Positions 47,613 through 56,751 of a DNA stretch of 64,000 nucleotides are shown piece by piece. Position 1 is the first letter of the stretch; each line of letters begins with the position of its first letter. Made by a program: the position numbers and the translations under genes. The notes beneath the pieces were generated by a model. The model ran no database searches and had not been told where the DNA came from. It worked only from the letters and a program-made list of their open reading frames with translations. Source of the stretch: Gillisella vitis (GTDB taxonomy: Bacteria > Pseudomonadota > Alphaproteobacteria > Rhizobiales > Rhizobiaceae); the NCBI RefSeq assembly GCF_021559775.1, contig NZ_CP056047.1, positions 1,612,001-1,676,000 of the forward strand, in the 5' to 3' direction.

Positions 47613-47641
47613 GCATAGAACGATTTGACGGCCAAGGCAAG
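47613..47641 (-). promoter_or_regulatory. Putative housekeeping promoter of rpsB
   Basis: On the minus strand CTTGCC, a 17-base spacer and CTATGC match the alphaproteobacterial sigma-70 pattern (CTTGAC-N17-CTATAT). Transcription would start about 118 bases upstream of the rpsB ATG. Element B of the palindromic repeat lies immediately upstream. Confidence 0.5.
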
Positions 47642-47645
47642 ACTA

Positions 47646-47692
47646 TTGCATAATTCTTTAGACCGGAATCGGTTTAAAGAGAAAATTATGCA
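47646..47692. repeat. Intergenic palindrome, element B (copy 3)
   Basis: TTGCATAATTCTTTAGACC-GGAATC-GGTTTAAAGAGAAAATTATGCAA. The right arm has a 4-base insertion (AGAA), the mirror of the insertion in copy 2, so the two copies have the same layout in opposite orientation. Confidence 0.8.
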
Positions 47693-47704
47693 ACACATAT
47701 AGAG

Positions 47705-47754
47705 CCACAGCGAACCATTGTGCGCTATATATGGCGCACAATGGTTCGCTGTGG
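47705..47754. repeat. Intergenic palindrome, element A (copy 2)
   Basis: CCACAGCGAACCATTGTGCGC pairs with its complement GCGCACAATGGTTCGCTGTGG around a TATATATG centre, an almost perfect 21-bp stem. Located between the convergent ends of the rpsB leader and the eipB gene. Confidence 0.8.
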
Positions 47755-47777
47755 GGCCAAGAAAAAGCCTGCAATTG

Positions 47778-48596
47778 CTACTTTTGCGCCTTGCAGGCCG
47801 TCGGTGACAGCAATTCCAACTTGGAAAGCTTGCCTGTCAGGACAACATCACCGTAATCCAGCGTCAGATCCCGCGTCACCCCATTGTCATAGAGGTCGAA
47901 GGACTGGGTATAGACCGGCAATTGATCGCCATCCGACTTGTCCTCATAATAGGCGATGGCGACCGGCCAATAGGTACGGCCCGACAGGGGGTCCTTGGTA
48001 TCGCCCGTCAGCTTTTTCGATGTCCCCAGCACCGTCGTGGTCAAATAGCTTTTGTCGCCGTCTTCCGTGCCATCAAACACGCGAGCCTCGAAGAAGCGAT
48101 TACCCTTCCTGGCCTTATCTATCATATCGATCATATGTTGAGCCGGAAAACGAGCCGAGGCCAGTTCCAGCTCCTTTTTCTGCGGTTCCTTCAACTCAAT
48201 GCGAAGACCGTCTGTTTTCGCCGCAGCCGCTCCTTTGACATCCTTGTCCAGCTTGTCGTCGGTAAAACTTTTCGACTCGAAATCGAATCGTCTGGCTGCC
48301 ATGTCCTCGAAAGTCCGAACCTGCTGGTCCGTCACGCTGACCTGATCGCCAGTCTCGATTTTGGTGACGAATCGGAAGCTGGTGGAATAGCCATCGCAAG
48401 CCGAGCCATTGAACTCATAGACCATCCGGCCGCTCATATTATCGACGCCGGACTGGTCGGTCGCCTTTTTCAGCTGGATATCATAGGTGGCGCGATGTGG
48501 CGCAAGATCGCCTACAGCCTGCGGATCGACCTTCACGGGTGTCACAGCCGTGTTTGCCGTCAATGCCATAACAAGGGCCAAGGTCAACTGCGGCAT
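47778..48596 (-). CDS. eipB: EipB-type cell envelope integrity protein (DUF1849)
   Basis: A secreted periplasmic protein of 272 residues related to Brucella EipB, a beta-spiral envelope factor. Signal peptide MPQLTLALVMALTANTAVT, then the family start LAPHRATYDIQLKKA. Two cysteines, in FNGSACDGYS (about residue 69) and in the C-terminal SPTACKAQK, match the conserved disulfide of the family. It is monocistronic and divergent from the RidA gene. Confidence 0.88.
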   Translation of the reverse strand: MPQLTLALVMALTANTAVTPVKVDPQAVGDLAPHRATYDIQLKKATDQSGVDNMSGRMVYEFNGSACDGYSTSFRFVTKIETGDQVSVTDQQVRTFEDMAARRFDFESKSFTDDKLDKDVKGAAAAKTDGLRIELKEPQKKELELASARFPAQHMIDMIDKARKGNRFFEARVFDGTEDGDKSYLTTTVLGTSKKLTGDTKDPLSGRTYWPVAIAYYEDKSDGDQLPVYTQSFDLYDNGVTRDLTLDYGDVVLTGKLSKLELLSPTACKAQK

Positions 48597-48720
48597 GCAT
48601 ATTCTCCTGTTGCGGTCTGGCTTGATGCTATAAGAACTGAGTTGTCAAAAGCGAGGCGCTTACGCAACTTGCCTGAGTTTATCACCACGTTTCCGTTTTC
48701 ATGCTAGCCGGGATTTGATC

Positions 48721-49191
48721 ATGTCCGACACTATCGACAGCCGCCTTGCCGCCCTTGGCATTACCTTGCCCCAGGCCGCAGCACCTGCTGCCAATTATGT
48801 ACCCTATGTCATCAGCGGCAACCTACTTTATCTCTCTGGCCAATTGCCGATGGAAGCCGGCAAAATTGCCGTGAGCGGCCTGGTCGGCAGCGATGTGGAC
48901 CTGGCTTCGGCCCAGCGCGCCGCCGAGCTGTGCGCCATCAATATTCTGGCTCAGGCAAAATCGGCACTGGACGGCGACCTTTCCCGCATTGCCCGCGTCA
49001 TCAAGCTCAACGGCTTCGTGGCCTCAGGCCCCGGCTTTACCGATCAGCATCTGGTGATCAACGGCGCTTCCAACCTGATCGCCTCGGTGCTGGGTGAGGC
49101 GGGCAAACACGCCCGCGCCGCCGTTGGCATGGCCGCCCTGCCCCTGAACGCCGCCGTCGAAATCGATGCCATCCTGGAGATCCGCCTGTGA
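48721..49191 (+). CDS. RidA family protein
   Basis: A 156-residue member of the RidA/YjgF/UK114 fold, YjgH-type subgroup judging by the longer N-terminus. Features are YVISGNLLYLSGQLPM (about residues 30-45) and VKIEAILEI-like end (AAVEIDAILEIRL). Canonical members deaminate reactive enamines made by PLP enzymes such as IlvA; the arginine normally required (R105) is not obvious, so activity is uncertain. ATG at 48721; overlaps the next gene by GTGA. Confidence 0.85.
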   Translation: MSDTIDSRLAALGITLPQAAAPAANYVPYVISGNLLYLSGQLPMEAGKIAVSGLVGSDVDLASAQRAAELCAINILAQAKSALDGDLSRIARVIKLNGFVASGPGFTDQHLVINGASNLIASVLGEAGKHARAAVGMAALPLNAAVEIDAILEIRL

Positions 49192-49913
49192 GGGATGCCA
49201 GCTGGATCAAGGAGCGCCCGGTTGCCCATCGCGGTTTTCACGACCAGAACAAACTTGTCTGGGAAAATACGCTGTCGGCTGCCGCCCGCGCCATAGAGGC
49301 CGGTTTTGCCATCGAATGCGACCTGCAATATACCACGGACAGCGTACCGGTGGTGTTTCACGACGACGACATGCAGCGCCTGTGCAACATGACCGGCGAC
49401 GTGCGCGCCCGAACCTCGGCGGAACTGAAAATGATGTCGGTCGGCGGTACAGCCGACAAGGTGCCGACGCTGCGGCAATTGCTTGATCTGGTCAAGGGCC
49501 AGGTGCCGTTGATCATCGAGCTGAAAGGCCGGCTTGGCGACGACGAGGGCTTTGTCGAGGATGTGCTGGAGGTTCTCACCGGCTACCAGGGCAAAGTCGC
49601 GCTGATGAGCTTCGACCATCATCTTTTGAAAGAGCTGAAGGCCAATGATTGCCCCTACCCAGTCGGGTTGACTGCCGAGGGTGCCAAGCCGGAAAATTTC
49701 TTTGTCCATGACGAGGCCATGCAGCTGGGTCTGGATTTCATCTCCTATTGCGTCGCTCATCTGCCAAACAGCTTCATCGACGCGCAGCGGCAGAAAAACA
49801 TTCCAGTGATCACCTGGACGGTGCGGGATGAAATCATGCGCGCCCACACCTATACTTATGCCGATCAAATGACGTTTGAAGGCTTTGACCCGCGCGACAC
49901 CGCGGCATCATAA
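49188..49913 (+). CDS. Glycerophosphodiester phosphodiesterase
   Basis: A 241-residue cytoplasmic GDPD. Catalytic motifs: VAHRGFHDQ (about residue 12), ENTLSAAARAIEAGFAIECDLQ (parts; ENT and ExD) and VVFHDDDMQRLC (HD). It releases glycerol-3-phosphate from deacylated phospholipids. There is no signal peptide. Start is GTG at 49188 overlapping the RidA stop, so they are coupled. Confidence 0.9.
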   Translation: MRDASWIKERPVAHRGFHDQNKLVWENTLSAAARAIEAGFAIECDLQYTTDSVPVVFHDDDMQRLCNMTGDVRARTSAELKMMSVGGTADKVPTLRQLLDLVKGQVPLIIELKGRLGDDEGFVEDVLEVLTGYQGKVALMSFDHHLLKELKANDCPYPVGLTAEGAKPENFFVHDEAMQLGLDFISYCVAHLPNSFIDAQRQKNIPVITWTVRDEIMRAHTYTYADQMTFEGFDPRDTAAS

Positions 49914-49930
49914 CCTTATAATGGAGTGGC

Positions 49931-51139
49931 ATGACACAAGAGGTCATCATCCGGGTCGAGCAGTCTTTCAAGGCGATCGACAGACACGCATGGAACAGGC
50001 TTTCCGGTGCCGCCAAGGCATCGGGAGGCGAAGCCTATAATCCGTTCAACAGCTGGGCCTATCTTTCGGCATTGGAAGAATCAGGCTCGGCCACCGCCAA
50101 AACCGGCTGGCTCGGCCATCATCTGGTGATGGAGGATGGCGACGGGCAATTGATTGGTGCCATGCCCTGTTATCTCAAAAACCATAGCCGGGGCGAATAT
50201 GTCTTCGACCAGGGCTGGGCCGATGCATTTGAGCGAGCGGGCGGCCAATATTATCCGAAATTACAGGCGTCCATCCCGTTTACGCCAGCGACAGGCCCAA
50301 GGCTGATGGTTGCAGATGGCGTCGAGCCGGAAAGCGCCCGCGCCTCGCTGGCCGCCAGCTTTGCGGAAATATCCCGCAAGCTCGGCGTCTCCTCGGCTCA
50401 TGCGACCTTCCTGCCGGAAAACGAGCTGGAGCATTTCGAGGATGCGGATTTCCTGCACCGGCTGGATCAGCAATTCCACTTCATCAATCAGGGCTACGCC
50501 AATCACGACGCCTTTCTGGAAACGTTAGCGTCGCGCAAACGCAAAGCCTTGAAGAAGGAGCGGCGGGCGGCGCTGGAAAACGGCATCACCATCGATTGGC
50601 TGACGGGCAGCGACCTGACCGAAGCGATCTGGGACCAGTTTTTCACCTTCTACATGGATACCGGCAGCCGCAAATGGGGCAAGCCCTACCTGACCCGGCA
50701 ATTCTATTCGCTGATTGGCGAGCGCATGGCCGAGGACATTCTGCTGGTGATGGCCAAACGCGACGGTCGATATGTGGCGGGTGCCATCAACTTTATCGGC
50801 GAGGACACGCTGTTTGGTCGCCATTGGGGCTGCATCGAGGATCACCCCTTCCTGCATTTCGAGGTCTGCTACCATCAGGCCATCGACTTCGCCCTGGCCA
50901 AGGGGCTGAAAAAGGTCGAAGCGGGTGCGCAGGGCGAGCATAAGTTGGCGCGCGGCTACCAGCCGGTTACCACCCATTCCGCCCATTACATCGCCCATCC
51001 GGGCCTACGCCGGGCCATTGCCGATTATCTGGAACGCGAGCGCGAAGAGGTGGAGCACATCGGCGCCTATCTCGGCGAACATACGCCGTTTCGCAAGGGC
51101 GAGCGCCAACCGCGCGACGGCGAGGAAATCGACGGCTGA
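49931..51139 (+). CDS. FemAB/GNAT-like acyltransferase (DUF482)
   Basis: A 402-residue protein of the peptidogalycan biosynthesis/FemAB-like family. Visible family stretches are NPFNSWAYLSALEESGSA (about residues 36-53), YVFDQGWADAFERAGG and HWGCIEDHPFLHFEVCYHQAIDFA with GAQGEHKLARGYQP near the C-terminus. The double GNAT fold is inferred. Substrate unknown. 17 bases after the GDPD gene, probably same operon. Confidence 0.88.
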   Translation: MTQEVIIRVEQSFKAIDRHAWNRLSGAAKASGGEAYNPFNSWAYLSALEESGSATAKTGWLGHHLVMEDGDGQLIGAMPCYLKNHSRGEYVFDQGWADAFERAGGQYYPKLQASIPFTPATGPRLMVADGVEPESARASLAASFAEISRKLGVSSAHATFLPENELEHFEDADFLHRLDQQFHFINQGYANHDAFLETLASRKRKALKKERRAALENGITIDWLTGSDLTEAIWDQFFTFYMDTGSRKWGKPYLTRQFYSLIGERMAEDILLVMAKRDGRYVAGAINFIGEDTLFGRHWGCIEDHPFLHFEVCYHQAIDFALAKGLKKVEAGAQGEHKLARGYQPVTTHSAHYIAHPGLRRAIADYLEREREEVEHIGAYLGEHTPFRKGERQPRDGEEIDG

Positions 51140-51194
51140 CCTTGATTGAGAGGTTAGAAGCAGAATAGACAAGACCCGGTAACGGAGACAGATA

Positions 51195-51620
51195 ATGACC
51201 ATTTCGGCCTATGATCCAGACAATATTTTCGCCAAGATCCTCAAGGGCGACATCCCCTCGATCAAGCTGTATGAGGATGACGACGCGCTGGCCTTCATGG
51301 ATGTGATGCCGCAGGCGGCGGGCCATTGCCTGGTGATTCCAAAGCAGGGATCGCGCAATCTGCTGGACGCTGATCCGGCTGTGCTGGCAAAACTCATCCC
51401 GGTCGTGCAGACATTAGCCGTTGCAGTCAAACAGGCCTTCGATGCCGACGGTGTCTACGTTGCGCAATTCAACGAGCCTGCCGCAGGCCAGACCGTGTTT
51501 CATTTGCATTTCCACGTCATCCCCCGCCATGACGGGCAGCCGTTGAAGCCGCATGTGGGTGGCATGGAAAATATCGACGTGCTGAAGGCCAATGCCGCGA
51601 AGATTATCGAAGCGCTATAG
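51195..51620 (+). CDS. HIT family nucleotide hydrolase
   Basis: A 141-residue HIT protein (HinT-like). The catalytic triad HLHFHVIPRH (about residues 97-106) and MPQAAGHCLVIPKQ are typical. Acts on nucleotide phosphoramidates or adenylates; physiological substrate unknown. Probably in the same transcript as the GNAT-like gene. Confidence 0.92.
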   Translation: MTISAYDPDNIFAKILKGDIPSIKLYEDDDALAFMDVMPQAAGHCLVIPKQGSRNLLDADPAVLAKLIPVVQTLAVAVKQAFDADGVYVAQFNEPAAGQTVFHLHFHVIPRHDGQPLKPHVGGMENIDVLKANAAKIIEAL

Positions 51621-51719
51621 CATCGTGCAGAACACTGGAGTCAGCACGATGCTATAGGTTTTTGTTTTTATGCATTTCCGGACGGAAAACCGCTTCACAC
51701 TTTTCCTGGAAATGCTCTA
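51619..51719. repeat. Rhizobial intergenic repeat element
   Basis: Two adjacent inverted repeats: CATCGTGC...GCACGATG (51622-51650) and TGCATTTCC...GGAAATGCTCTA with the inner GGACGGAAAACCGCTTCACACTT part. From memory this inner part resembles an element scattered through rhizobial genomes. It fills the gap between the convergent HIT and azlD genes and may terminate both. Confidence 0.65.
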
Positions 51720-52049
51720 CAGGACAAACAAACCTACCGCCAAAACACCCAGCGACACCAGAACGCCAACGATGATCCGCTGACCGGCAAGCAGGAACGC
51801 TGCAAAACCGACGGCGGTAGCCGTGAGCCGCAACCAGAGCGGCGAATGTTCAAGTGTGCCGGTTGGAAAGACGATCAGCTTGGCCGTCACGGCCATGACC
51901 AGGGCCGTGGCAACCGCCCTCACCCAATAGAGCGGCTCGGAACCTTCCTGAAGGCGGTTTCCGGCCAGCACGCCCAGCCAGCGCCAGAGATCGGTCGCCA
52001 GCCAGCCTGCGACGATGATAACCAGATAGGGCCAGAACTCCGCCATCAT
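51717..52049 (-). CDS. azlD: AzlD-type branched-chain amino acid exporter small subunit
   Basis: A 110-residue membrane protein with three or four helices (LVIIVAGWLATDLWRWLGVL, AFLLAGQRIIVGVLVSLGVL). Pairs with AzlC in a two-subunit exporter of the LIV-E family. The ATG overlaps the azlC stop (ATGA). Confidence 0.85.
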   Translation of the reverse strand: MMAEFWPYLVIIVAGWLATDLWRWLGVLAGNRLQEGSEPLYWVRAVATALVMAVTAKLIVFPTGTLEHSPLWLRLTATAVGFAAFLLAGQRIIVGVLVSLGVLAVGLFVL

Positions 52050-52822
52050 AGCTCCTCCGACAGGTTTTCAACTGGACGAATATCCGAGGGCTCATGGCTT
52101 CGGCGGCGGATTTGCCGGTCGATCAGATAGGCAATCGTGCCACCACCCAGGCCTGCGATCAGGATGTCGAAACCTGGGACCGCCAGTGCCAGCAGCGGCC
52201 CGGAGACGATGCCGATCACAAAGGCGATCTTCACCACCCGCTGCTTGCCAGTCGCCCAGATCGAGGCGACAAAATAGACCGGCGTGAGGAAAAACAGCAG
52301 ACCGGCGACGAGCGGCGGCAGGCTGGAGACAAGGCCATAGCACACACCGACCAGAATGGTGTTGACCGCCACCAAAGTCAGGCCGAATCCTGCGAAAAAC
52401 GCCACCCGACCTTCCCGAGGCACGGTCTTCAGATTGCCCATCGCATAGACCCAGGCGGTAATCGCGACGAAATGCGACAGGAACAGCAGAAGCCAGGTCG
52501 GGGTGCGTTGGCTGCGCATTTCCGGCACCAGCGAGGCAACCATCGGCATCATCCGGATCGAGGAAAGCGACACGGCCAGAAAACAGGCCAGCAGATTGGC
52601 TCCGCTCGACATCATGCCGATCAGGATCATCTTGGCAGGCAAGGCCCAGATGATCACGGTCATGAACATCGCTTCATTGCGGCTGACGCCGCTTTGCAAT
52701 GCGAAGGCGCTGAAGCCGACAAACGATACCATGAGAATAATCGCCGGCAGGCTGAAAAGGCCGCGCATGCCCGTGAAGAACCAGCGCAACTGGCTGCGGT
52801 CGGCAAGGAGGAGAGATGACAT
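52046..52822 (-). CDS. azlC: AzlC-type branched-chain amino acid exporter large subunit
   Basis: A 258-residue membrane protein with the AzlC/BrnF pattern: GMRGLFSLPAIILMVSFVGFSAFA, then the conserved ALPAKMILIG and SLSSIRMMPM (about residues 90-105). Exports leucine, isoleucine and valine analogs. The ATG at 52822 (MSSLLLADRSQL) follows GGAAAT; the in-frame extension to 52858 is unlikely. Coupled to azlD. Confidence 0.87.
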   Translation of the reverse strand: MSSLLLADRSQLRWFFTGMRGLFSLPAIILMVSFVGFSAFALQSGVSRNEAMFMTVIIWALPAKMILIGMMSSGANLLACFLAVSLSSIRMMPMVASLVPEMRSQRTPTWLLLFLSHFVAITAWVYAMGNLKTVPREGRVAFFAGFGLTLVAVNTILVGVCYGLVSSLPPLVAGLLFFLTPVYFVASIWATGKQRVVKIAFVIGIVSGPLLALAVPGFDILIAGLGGGTIAYLIDRQIRRRSHEPSDIRPVENLSEEL

Positions 52823-52951
52823 AAGATTTCCAGCAAAAGTCGAAGCGTTACAGCGCATTGCGTTGAAAAATCAGCGCTTCCGCTCATGACAATGCCGGGC
52901 AAACTGCCCGGCATTGATGCTGTCAAAAATTTGACCGTTCTTCCAAAAGAA

Positions 52952-55438
52952 TTACTTCTTTTTCGGCACCTTTGGAACCGTGGTTTTCTTGGCCACCGGC
53001 TTGGTCTCCTTCAAGGCCTCGACTTCCGGCTCAGCCTTGGCGACTTTTTTAGCCTTGGAACGCGGCTTGGCGATGACCTCGCCATCGTCAGGCACCACGG
53101 CGGCAATTTCGGCTTCCTTCTTCGGCTTGACCGGCGCCACATCGGCAACGCAGTCCAGCTTCAATTGCTCCTCGCCATCCTTGGTGATAGTGCCGACCTT
53201 GACGATCCCGCCCTTCTTCAGCTTGCCAAACAGGATCTCATTGGCCAATGGCTTCTTGATATGTTCCTGAATGACGCGGCCAAGCGGCCTTGCGCCCATT
53301 TTCTCGTCATAGCCACGCGTCGCCAACCAGGCGACAGCGGGTTCCGACAGGTCGAACGTGATACCACGTTCTGAAAGCTGAGCTTCCAGCTGCATGACAA
53401 ACTTCTGCACGACCTTGTGGATCACTTCGCTTGGCAGCGGGGCGAACGAAATGATCGCATCCAGACGATTGCGGAATTCCGGGGTGAACAGACGATTGAT
53501 CGCCTCTTCATCCTCGCCGCTGCGCTTGGAAGAGCCAAAGCCGATCGCCGACTTGGCCATTTCCGACGCGCCCGCATTGGTGGTCATGATCAGGATTACA
53601 TTGCGGAAGTCGATCTTCTTGCCGTTATGGTCGGTCAGCGAGCCATGGTCCATAACCTGCAACAGGATGTTGTAGATGTCAGGATGGGCCTTTTCGATTT
53701 CGTCCAGCAGCACCACGCAATGCGGATGCTGATCGACACCATCAGTCAGCAGGCCACCCTGATCGAAGCCGACATAGCCGGGAGGGGCACCCAGCAGACG
53801 CGACACCGTGTGACGCTCCATATATTCAGACATATCGAAGCGCAGCATTTCCACGCCAAGCGACGCAGCCAATTGCTTGGCAACCTCGGTCTTGCCGACG
53901 CCTGTCGGACCGGAGAAGACGTAGGAGCCAATCGGCTTATTGGGTTCACGCAGCCCTGCCCGGGCCAGCTTGATCGCCGTCGATAGCGCTTCGATGGCAT
54001 CGTCCTGACCGTAAACGACCGAGCGCAGTTCCTTGTCGAGATTGGCAAGAACCAACTCATCGTCCTTGGAAACGGTCTTGGCCGGAATCCGCGCCATCGT
54101 CGCGATGGTGACTTCGATTTCCTTCTCGGTGATCAGCTTGCGGCGACGCGAGGCAGGCAGCAGCATTTGCGCGGCACCCGTCTCATCGATCACGTCGATG
54201 GCCTTGTCCGGCAGCTTGCGATCGCTGATATAGCGGGCCGAAAGCTCGACAGCCGTCTTGATCGCCTCGTTGGTGTAACGCAGCTTGTGATATTCCTCGA
54301 AATATGGCTTCAGGCCCTTCATGATCTCGATGGCATCGTCGATCGACGGCTCGTTGACATCGATCTTCTGGAACCGGCGCACCAGCGCCCGATCCTTCTC
54401 AAAGAACTGCCGATATTCCTTATAGGTGGTCGAACCGATGCAACGGATCGCGCCAGACGACAAGGCAGGCTTCAACAGGTTGGATGCATCCATCGCCCCG
54501 CCGGAGGTTGCCCCTGCGCCAATCACAGTATGAATTTCATCAATGAACAGCACGGCGCCCGGGTAGTCTTCCAGCTCCTTGACCACCTGCTTCAAGCGTT
54601 CCTCGAAATCACCGCGATAGCGAGTACCGGCCAGAAGCGTGCCCATGTCGAGCGAAAAGATCGTCGCATCGGCCAGTGCCTCAGGCACCTTGCCTTCAAC
54701 GATCCGCTTGGCCAGGCCCTCGGCAATTGCCGTCTTGCCGACGCCGGGATCGCCGACATAGAGCGGATTGTTTTTTGAGCGGCGGCACAGGACCTGAATG
54801 GTACGGTTGACCTCGTCGTGACGACCGATCAGCGGATCGATCCGGCCGGTCTTGGCCTTTTCATTGAGGTTGACGCAATAGGCCTTGAGGGCTTCCGGCT
54901 GCTTCTTGGCCGGACCTTCTTCCTGCTCACGCGGTGGCTTCTGGCTGGCTTCACTCTCTTCCTCGACACCGCGCGGTGGACGAGGTTGAGACGTGCCAGG
55001 CCGCTTGCCAATACCGTGGGAAATATAGTTGACGGCATCATAGCGGGTCATTTCCTGTTCTTGCAGGAAGTAAGCCGCATGGCTTTCACGCTCGGCAAAG
55101 ATCGCCACCAGAACATTGGCACCCGTCACTTCTTCCCGACCGGAAGACTGGACATGGATGACAGCCCGCTGGATGACCCTCTGGAAGCCGGAGGTGGGTT
55201 TGGAATCCTCATCATAGCCGGTCACCAGATTGGCCAGCTCATTATCGACGTAATCGCTCACCGTCTTGCGCAGCGTATCGAGGTTCACATTGCAGGCGCC
55301 CATCACAGCGGCGGCATCGGCATCATCGATCAGTGCCATCAGCAAATGTTCAAGCGTTGCGTATTCGTGGTGGCGCTCATTGGCAAAAGTCAGTGCCTGA
55401 TGCAGCGCCTTTTCCAGGCTCGGAGAAAATGTTGGCAC
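52952..55438 (-). CDS. clpA: ATP-dependent Clp protease ATP-binding subunit ClpA
   Basis: Hexameric AAA+ unfoldase that feeds ClpP. The 828 residues comprise the Clp N-domain (1-145), D1 with Walker A GDPGVGKTAIAEGLAKR (about 223) and D2 with Walker A GPTGVGKTEVAKQLA (about 508) and a C-terminal D2-small domain. The protein is longer than usual (about 758 in E. coli) because of a roughly 60-residue tail rich in Lys, Pro and Ala (SKAKKVAKAEPEVE). It follows clpS by ten bases. Confidence 0.97.
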   Translation of the reverse strand: MPTFSPSLEKALHQALTFANERHHEYATLEHLLMALIDDADAAAVMGACNVNLDTLRKTVSDYVDNELANLVTGYDEDSKPTSGFQRVIQRAVIHVQSSGREEVTGANVLVAIFAERESHAAYFLQEQEMTRYDAVNYISHGIGKRPGTSQPRPPRGVEEESEASQKPPREQEEGPAKKQPEALKAYCVNLNEKAKTGRIDPLIGRHDEVNRTIQVLCRRSKNNPLYVGDPGVGKTAIAEGLAKRIVEGKVPEALADATIFSLDMGTLLAGTRYRGDFEERLKQVVKELEDYPGAVLFIDEIHTVIGAGATSGGAMDASNLLKPALSSGAIRCIGSTTYKEYRQFFEKDRALVRRFQKIDVNEPSIDDAIEIMKGLKPYFEEYHKLRYTNEAIKTAVELSARYISDRKLPDKAIDVIDETGAAQMLLPASRRRKLITEKEIEVTIATMARIPAKTVSKDDELVLANLDKELRSVVYGQDDAIEALSTAIKLARAGLREPNKPIGSYVFSGPTGVGKTEVAKQLAASLGVEMLRFDMSEYMERHTVSRLLGAPPGYVGFDQGGLLTDGVDQHPHCVVLLDEIEKAHPDIYNILLQVMDHGSLTDHNGKKIDFRNVILIMTTNAGASEMAKSAIGFGSSKRSGEDEEAINRLFTPEFRNRLDAIISFAPLPSEVIHKVVQKFVMQLEAQLSERGITFDLSEPAVAWLATRGYDEKMGARPLGRVIQEHIKKPLANEILFGKLKKGGIVKVGTITKDGEEQLKLDCVADVAPVKPKKEAEIAAVVPDDGEVIAKPRSKAKKVAKAEPEVEALKETKPVAKKTTVPKVPKKK

Positions 55439-55448
55439 GGTCAGATCC

Positions 55449-55802
55449 TCATTTCTTTTCCATGACGCATTGCAGCGGATGCTCGTGCTGCCGCGCGAAG
55501 TCCATAACTTGGCTTACCTTGGTTTCGGCGACTTCATAGGTGAAGACGCCGCATTCCCCTACCCCGTGGTTGTGTACGTGCAGCATGACGAGGGTTGCCG
55601 CTTCCCTGTCCTTTTGGAAGAAACGCTCCAGAATATGGATGACGAACTCCATCGGCGTATAGTCATCATTTAGCAGCAGAACGCGATATAAATTGGGCTT
55701 CTTGGTTTTCGGCTTCGTGCGCGTGATAACCGACGTGCCCCTGTTTGGTCCGTCGTTGTTACCCTGCGCTTGCATGACGATCGGTTGCGCGATCATTTCC
55801 AT
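55449..55802 (-). CDS. clpS: ATP-dependent Clp protease adaptor ClpS
   Basis: N-degron adaptor that delivers N-end-rule substrates to ClpA. The 117 residues have the binding pocket motif [16 protein letters not shown] (about residues 42-57) and [25 protein letters not shown] is five bases ahead of ATG 55802. In an operon with clpA; rhizobia often carry a second ClpS elsewhere. Confidence 0.96.
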   Translation of the reverse strand: MEMIAQPIVMQAQGNNDGPNRGTSVITRTKPKTKKPNLYRVLLLNDDYTPMEFVIHILERFFQKDREAATLVMLHVHNHGVGECGVFTYEVAETKVSQVMDFARQHEHPLQCVMEKK

Positions 55803-56154
55803 CCATTCTCCCGAGTTCCGGCCGCTTCATCGCAAAAGGCGAATCCCGCCAGACCTCACAGATTCATTAAGGTAGTCCATTTCTCATCGATTTTAAGCCC
55901 ATAGATACGCACTGCAAAGAGAATTGCGTGTCCGGCCTCAAAAAGGCACCCCGGACAAGTCCCGATACCGACGCAACAGGCCTAAAGATAAGTGCCTTAC
56001 CCGCGTTTTCCAGACCAGCAATCGCAGCACGTTCAATTCCAGCTGAGATTACCACCAGATCATCATATTGTCTCCCCAGCAATGCCCCAGGCTGACCACA
56101 AGATTGAACATGGACATAAGCTGCCAAACCTGGGCTGCATGGGAAGTACCAACG
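55803..56154. other. Intergenic region between phasin and clpS
   Basis: About 350 bp without a supported gene. An 86-codon frame on the minus strand (55867-56127) has no ribosome binding site of note and no recognisable family. The clpS promoter is probably here (next entry). Confidence 0.5.
55890..55918 (-). promoter_or_regulatory. Putative clpS-clpA promoter
   Basis: On the minus strand TTTGCA, a 17-base spacer and TAAAAT resemble a sigma-70-type promoter about 90 bases ahead of the clpS ATG. Not verified by any other signal. Confidence 0.35.
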
Positions 56155-56184
56155 AAAAACGGCCGTCCCACAGGACGGCCGTTT
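56155..56184 (-). terminator. Rho-independent terminator of the phasin gene
   Basis: On the minus strand AAACGGCCGTCC-TGTG-GGACGGCCGTTTTT is a perfect 12-bp hairpin with a T run, 25 bases past the phasin stop. Confidence 0.9.
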
Positions 56185-56207
56185 GCAGCGACATCAATAA
56201 AAAATGA

Positions 56208-56561
56208 TCAGGCAGCCGTCGCGGCGGACGCCGCTTTCGAAGCCTTGGCAATCGGAGCCTCATAAGGCTTATATGCCGTCTTGGCCAGATCAGCATACAT
56301 TTCGGTGATCTTGGTGGCTTCCGACACGAAGGTTTCGTAGGAGCTCTTCGCATATTTCGTCTGCAACTCGAAAACGGTTTCGATGCTGCGGGCAGCGGTC
56401 AGCTGCTCCAAGAAACCGGCCAGATCCTGGAAGGACTTTTTCGAGTAATCCTGGGCTTCAGCAGCAATCGACTGCATGCCCTTGGCAACCTCGGAATAAT
56501 TCTTCACCATCGTATCGACGGCTTCTTTGCTCTTTTTGTTCACGTCTTCGAAATTCAACAT
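56208..56561 (-). CDS. Phasin family protein
   Basis: A 117-residue amphipathic helical protein coating polyhydroxybutyrate granules. It starts MLNFEDVNKKSKEAVDTMVK with the phasin pattern YSKKSFQDLAGFLEQL and SIETVFELQTKYAKSSYETF, and ends with an Ala/Lys-rich tail. AAGGAG lies nine bases before the ATG at 56561; the longer frame is not needed. A promoter and terminator frame it as a single-gene unit. Confidence 0.92.
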   Translation of the reverse strand: MLNFEDVNKKSKEAVDTMVKNYSEVAKGMQSIAAEAQDYSKKSFQDLAGFLEQLTAARSIETVFELQTKYAKSSYETFVSEATKITEMYADLAKTAYKPYEAPIAKASKAASAATAA

Positions 56562-56593
56562 AACAGCACTCCTTTTTCCTCTGCTGACCCAAA

Positions 56594-56623
56594 CCATAGG
56601 ACAGATTGCTAAAATTGGTCAAG
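56594..56623 (-). promoter_or_regulatory. Putative promoter of the phasin gene
   Basis: On the minus strand CTTGACC, a 17-base spacer after TTGACC and CTATGG fit the alphaproteobacterial housekeeping pattern, 33 bases before the start codon. Confidence 0.55.
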
Positions 56624-56672
56624 TCAATTTGTGCAGTGCGTCATCGCCAAAAAGTTGTATTTTATCAATAAC

Positions 56673-56706
56673 AAAAAAGGGCGACCCCATACGCGGCCGC
56701 CCTTCA
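56673..56706 (-). terminator. Rho-independent terminator of the DUF3126 gene
   Basis: On the minus strand AAGGGCGGCCGCG ... TCGCCCTTTTTT forms a stem of about 8 bp followed by six T residues, 46 bases after the DUF3126 stop. Confidence 0.75.
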
Positions 56707-56751
56707 TTATCAAATATCAATAAATGCATCCCTTATGAATGCAACCTGCGA

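Noticed and set aside
55867..56127. 86-codon minus-strand frame upstream of clpS
   Set aside because: No ribosome binding site, no recognisable domain, and it overlaps the probable clpS promoter.
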